DNA of 64,000 nucleotides from UBA2779 sp965232165 (GTDB lineage: Bacteria > Spirochaetota > Spirochaetia > DSM-2461), in the NCBI GenBank assembly GCA_965232165.1, contig CBDDOY010000001.1:682001-746000 (forward strand), in the 5' to 3' direction. Both the position numbers and the translations under genes were made by a program. Positions 61,341-64,000 of the stretch are shown piece by piece. The notes beneath the pieces were generated by a model. The model saw only the letters and a program-made list of their open reading frames with translations. It had not been told where the DNA came from and did not search any database. How positions within the stretch are numbered: the stretch's first letter is position 1; every line of letters starts with the position of its first letter.

Positions 61341-63478
61341 GTCATGACATCAGCAAGAGCATTCCTCGGCCTGACGGCGTAGAGAAAAGCCTGGGAGAGG
61401 CCCTGTACATCGCCGATTATCCCCGCAAGGATTTTCTCACTGCGCGGCTGTACAGATCACCCTTTTCCAGAGGACGAATACGGGATATTCGGCTGCCCGC
61501 TCTGCCCGAAGGCTATTTTGTTACAGATTATAGAGACGTTCCCGCCGCTAACCATGTTGCCCTCATAAAGAATGACTGGCCGGCCTTCGCCGAGAAAGAA
61601 ATCCGCTATCGGGGACAGATCATCCTGCTGCTGGCAGGCCCTGATCCGACTGTCGTTGACCGTCTGCTCTCTCAGATAGAAATTGATTATGACGAACTGG
61701 AATTGGCTCTCACCCTGGATGAATCCCTGGCTCTCAAAGGCGGTCCCATTCACGGCATCGACAACGTTTATGCCGATCTGCGCCTGAAGAAAGGTGATGC
61801 GCAGAGGGCCTTTTCCGCCGCTGCGAGAGTCGTTGAAGGCGAGTATGAAACTGGTTTTCAGGAACAACTCTATATGGAGCCTCAGGGCCTCTGTGTCTGG
61901 CTCGAGGAAGACGGCAGCAAGGTTGTGATACACGGATCCCTCCAGTGTCCATTCTATGTGAAACACTCTGTCGAGGAGGCATTGGGCCATGCGTATAAGG
62001 TTCGGGTTATTCAGGCTGTCACCGGCGGCGGTTTCGGCGGGAAGGAAGACTATCCCGAAATCATGGGCGTACCCCTGGCCGTGGCCGCTCTCAAGGGAGG
62101 CCGTCCGCTTAGAATGATCTTCGACCGTCTCGAAGATATGGCCTGGACCTCGAAACGGCATCCCTCACGAACCCGTATCAGAACCGCACATGGTGCGGAC
62201 GGTTCTGTAACCGCAATGGACTTCGATATCATGATCAATGGCGGCGCCTATGAGAGTTATTCGCTGATAGTCCTGCAGCGGGCCATCTTCTCATCCAATG
62301 GCGTATATAACTTTCCCAATGTCGATGTGCGCGGACGGGCGCTGGCCACCAGCACCGTGCCGTCGGGCGCCTTCAGAGGCTTCGGCGCCCCCCAGGCGAT
62401 TTTCGCCCTGGAAATGCATATGGAAAAGGCCGCCAGAGAGCTGAGAATTGAACCATTAGACCTTAAAAGACGGCATCTGCTCCGACAAGGCGATGCCTCC
62501 ATCACCGGCGGCAATATCCAGGAAGAAGTGATTCTGGATCGGCTCATAGCCAAGGCCGTGGAAATGTCCGGCTACGATGAGAAGCGGAAGCGCTATGACC
62601 AGGAACCCTGGCGGGGCATCGCCATGTCCATGTTCAAACACGGATGCGGCTTCACGGGGGATGGTGAACAGACCATTATCAAGGCCAGGGTCAAGCTCTT
62701 GAAGGATGAACAGGACAGGGTGGAAATTCTTGTCGCCAACATCGAAATGGGGCAGGGGCCTGCCACCACCTTGCGCAAGGTCGTAGGCAGTATTCTCGGC
62801 ATAACTCCACAGGAAATCATCTTCCAAAACCCCGACACAGACAGAGTCCCGAACTCCGGACCGACTGTCGCCAGCCGGACCATGATGGTGGTAGGGTATT
62901 TGCTCCAGGAGGCAGCGGCGAGGCTCAAAGAGATTTGGGAAAACGGCAAACGGCAGGAGACCGAGGCCCGCTACACACTGCCTCCCGGCATAAAATGGAA
63001 CCAGGAGACACTTCAGGGCAACGCCTATGCGGCCTTCGGCTGGGGCGTGAATGTTATCGAGGTTTTGGTTGACCCGGTGAGTTGGGAGGTGGCGGTAGAG
63101 GGCGCATGGGCTGTGTACGATGTCGGCGTTCCCATCGACCGCCGAGTGGTTTATGGACAGATTCAGGGAGGCATGAGCCAAGCCTTGGGCTATGCCTATC
63201 TTGAGAAGCTGGAAACCGATGAAAATGGAGTTTTCAAGCAGCGCACCATGGCCGATTACATCGTGCCAACTTCCCTGGACTATCCCCGTACGGAAGCCTG
63301 CACCCTCGACAATCCCTATGAATTCGGCCCCTTCGGGGCAAAGGGCATGGGAGAAATGGTTCATGACGGCGGACATGCGGCCTTTGCCGCGGCGGTAGAG
63401 CAGGCCATAGGCAGGAATTGTTCCCGTATACCGCTGACACCGGAACGGCTGATGGAGATTATGGTGTATGAAACTTGA
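61337..63478 (+). CDS. Molybdenum hydroxylase large subunit (xanthine dehydrogenase family)
   Basis: A 713-residue molybdopterin-binding subunit. Features: SIPRPDGVEKSLGEALYIAD at the start, VTGGGFGGKEDYP (Moco loop), PSGAFRGFGAPQAIFALEMH, ANIEMGQGPATTLRKVVG and the catalytic Glu in GAKGMGEMVHDGGHAAF. The family hydroxylates purines or related heterocycles using water and passes electrons to the Fe-S and FAD subunits encoded next. It is a little shorter than typical XdhA/XdhD (about 750 or more). Whether it also uses labile selenium, as relatives in these clusters may, cannot be told; no selD, yqeB or yqeC is in view. Confidence 0.92.
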   Translation: MSHDISKSIPRPDGVEKSLGEALYIADYPRKDFLTARLYRSPFSRGRIRDIRLPALPEGYFVTDYRDVPAANHVALIKNDWPAFAEKEIRYRGQIILLLAGPDPTVVDRLLSQIEIDYDELELALTLDESLALKGGPIHGIDNVYADLRLKKGDAQRAFSAAARVVEGEYETGFQEQLYMEPQGLCVWLEEDGSKVVIHGSLQCPFYVKHSVEEALGHAYKVRVIQAVTGGGFGGKEDYPEIMGVPLAVAALKGGRPLRMIFDRLEDMAWTSKRHPSRTRIRTAHGADGSVTAMDFDIMINGGAYESYSLIVLQRAIFSSNGVYNFPNVDVRGRALATSTVPSGAFRGFGAPQAIFALEMHMEKAARELRIEPLDLKRRHLLRQGDASITGGNIQEEVILDRLIAKAVEMSGYDEKRKRYDQEPWRGIAMSMFKHGCGFTGDGEQTIIKARVKLLKDEQDRVEILVANIEMGQGPATTLRKVVGSILGITPQEIIFQNPDTDRVPNSGPTVASRTMMVVGYLLQEAAARLKEIWENGKRQETEARYTLPPGIKWNQETLQGNAYAAFGWGVNVIEVLVDPVSWEVAVEGAWAVYDVGVPIDRRVVYGQIQGGMSQALGYAYLEKLETDENGVFKQRTMADYIVPTSLDYPRTEACTLDNPYEFGPFGAKGMGEMVHDGGHAAFAAAVEQAIGRNCSRIPLTPERLMEIMVYET

Positions 63479-63947
63479 ATTCAATGTCAACGGGAAAAGG
63501 AAGACCGTGGAAACCGGCCCTATGCGCAGACTGCTGGACATACTCAGGGATGATTTGGGGCTGACCGGCAGCAAAGAGGGCTGCGGCGAGGGCGAGTGCG
63601 GCGCTTGTAGCGTTATGCTGGACGGCAAACTTGTAAATAGCTGCCTGATTCCGGCCCGACAGTGTGCAGACGCCGATATATTCACCATAGACGGCCTCAA
63701 GGAGATGCCGGCCGGCCGATTGATGGCCCTATCTTTCGCTGAGGCCCACTCTGCACAGTGCGGCTTCTGCACACCGGGCATGGTGATGGCGGCGGTAGCT
63801 TTGCTTAAATCAGACCCCGACCCTTCCGAGGCGGTTATACGCGAGGGCCTATCGGGCAATATCTGCCGATGCACGGGATATGATATGATAATCGACGGCA
63901 TCCAACTTGCGGCCAAGACCGCTATAACGGAGTCATTGAAGTGGTAA
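63468..63947 (+). CDS. Molybdenum hydroxylase 2Fe-2S subunit
   Basis: A 159-residue protein with two 2Fe-2S clusters. The plant-ferredoxin-type cluster has GCGEGECGACSVMLDG with a later Cys in NSCL, and the C-terminal helical cluster has AQCGFCTPGM and NICRCTGYD. It moves electrons from molybdenum to FAD. The start overlaps the large-subunit stop by 11 bases. The length is normal for XdhC-like subunits. Confidence 0.95.
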   Translation: MKLEFNVNGKRKTVETGPMRRLLDILRDDLGLTGSKEGCGEGECGACSVMLDGKLVNSCLIPARQCADADIFTIDGLKEMPAGRLMALSFAEAHSAQCGFCTPGMVMAAVALLKSDPDPSEAVIREGLSGNICRCTGYDMIIDGIQLAAKTAITESLKW

Positions 63948-64000
63948 ACAGTCTGCGGCCCGCTTCCCTGGATGATGCCCTGAGCTTCCGCTCCGAAACA
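63941..64000 (+). CDS. Molybdenum hydroxylase FAD subunit, first 20 codons only
   Basis: A GTG at 63941, overlapping the Fe-S gene by seven bases and preceded by GGAG at 63929-63932, opens a frame reading VNSLRPASLDDALSFRSET to the window edge. The RPASLDDAL opening is typical of the FAD-binding subunit (CoxM/XdhB type). It completes a three-subunit enzyme. Confidence 0.75.
   Translation, partial: MVNSLRPASLDDALSFRSET

Noticed and set aside
62456..63916. 486-codon minus-strand frame opposite the molybdenum hydroxylase genes
   Set aside because: Long only because the sense genes are GC-rich at third positions; the sense strand has unmistakable enzyme motifs.

Overview
The window looks like a chromosomal segment of a spirochaete, probably Treponema-like. 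The basis is an FlgM-type flagellar anti-sigma factor, a Treponema-style sugar ABC transporter, many dispersed palindromic repeats, and general protein character. No rRNA or tRNA gene was found and species cannot be assigned. Base composition is moderate (near 50% GC), and much of the DNA between genes is repeats.

Layout. 1-1859: end of rsmI, flgM, lgt. 2444-6371 (minus): a RbsABC/MglABC-type sugar transporter. 6713-22831: a complete type I-G (formerly I-U) CRISPR-Cas locus on the minus strand: cas3, cas8g/csx17, cas7g/csb1, cas5g/csb2, a cas4-cas1 fusion and cas2, then a leader and an array of 88 complete repeats plus one degenerate end repeat. 23378-23485: a separate two-repeat, one-spacer unit upstream of cas3. 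24290-31402: a DUF1835 protein, argH, gatCAB and an archaeal-type aspartyl-tRNA synthetase. 31403-36085: repeats, a macrodomain protein and an IS1634-type insertion sequence. 36086-44835: methyltransferase, M23-like protein, a large caspase-like protein with a variable-looking C-terminus, dGTPase, Mrp ATPase and AEC transporter. 45530-52478 (minus): a GntR-controlled envelope operon (slipin, ABC ATPase, two FtsX-type permeases, LolA-like protein, predicted outer-membrane barrel). 52985-64000: an anaerobic purine/uric-acid degradation cluster (hydantoinase, YgfK, SsnA, YgeY, a threonine-synthase-like enzyme, three-subunit molybdenum hydroxylase), which runs off the right edge.

Most notable observation. 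The one-spacer unit next to cas3 looks like a Cas-regulating crRNA-like RNA (CreR-like). Its first 13 spacer bases, read in crRNA direction, match the minus strand over the -10 box of a strong predicted cas promoter (TTGACG-N17-TATTAT) at 12 of 13 positions. The only mismatch is position 6, which type I effectors do not read, and the site is preceded by TTA, which fits the TTN PAM known for type I-G. Complementarity stops after the seed, as expected for repression rather than cleavage. One of its two repeats is diverged, but paired changes keep the hairpin stem.

Other points: repeated spacers and a duplicated spacer block in the array; a family of about 160 bp MITE-like elements with 4 bp target duplications, one of them beside the regulatory unit; a non-discriminating-type AspRS next to gatCAB, which suggests Asn-tRNA is made by transamidation; a possibly leaderless gatCAB transcript; and a diversity-generating-retroelement-like variable region in the caspase-like protein, with no reverse transcriptase in this window.
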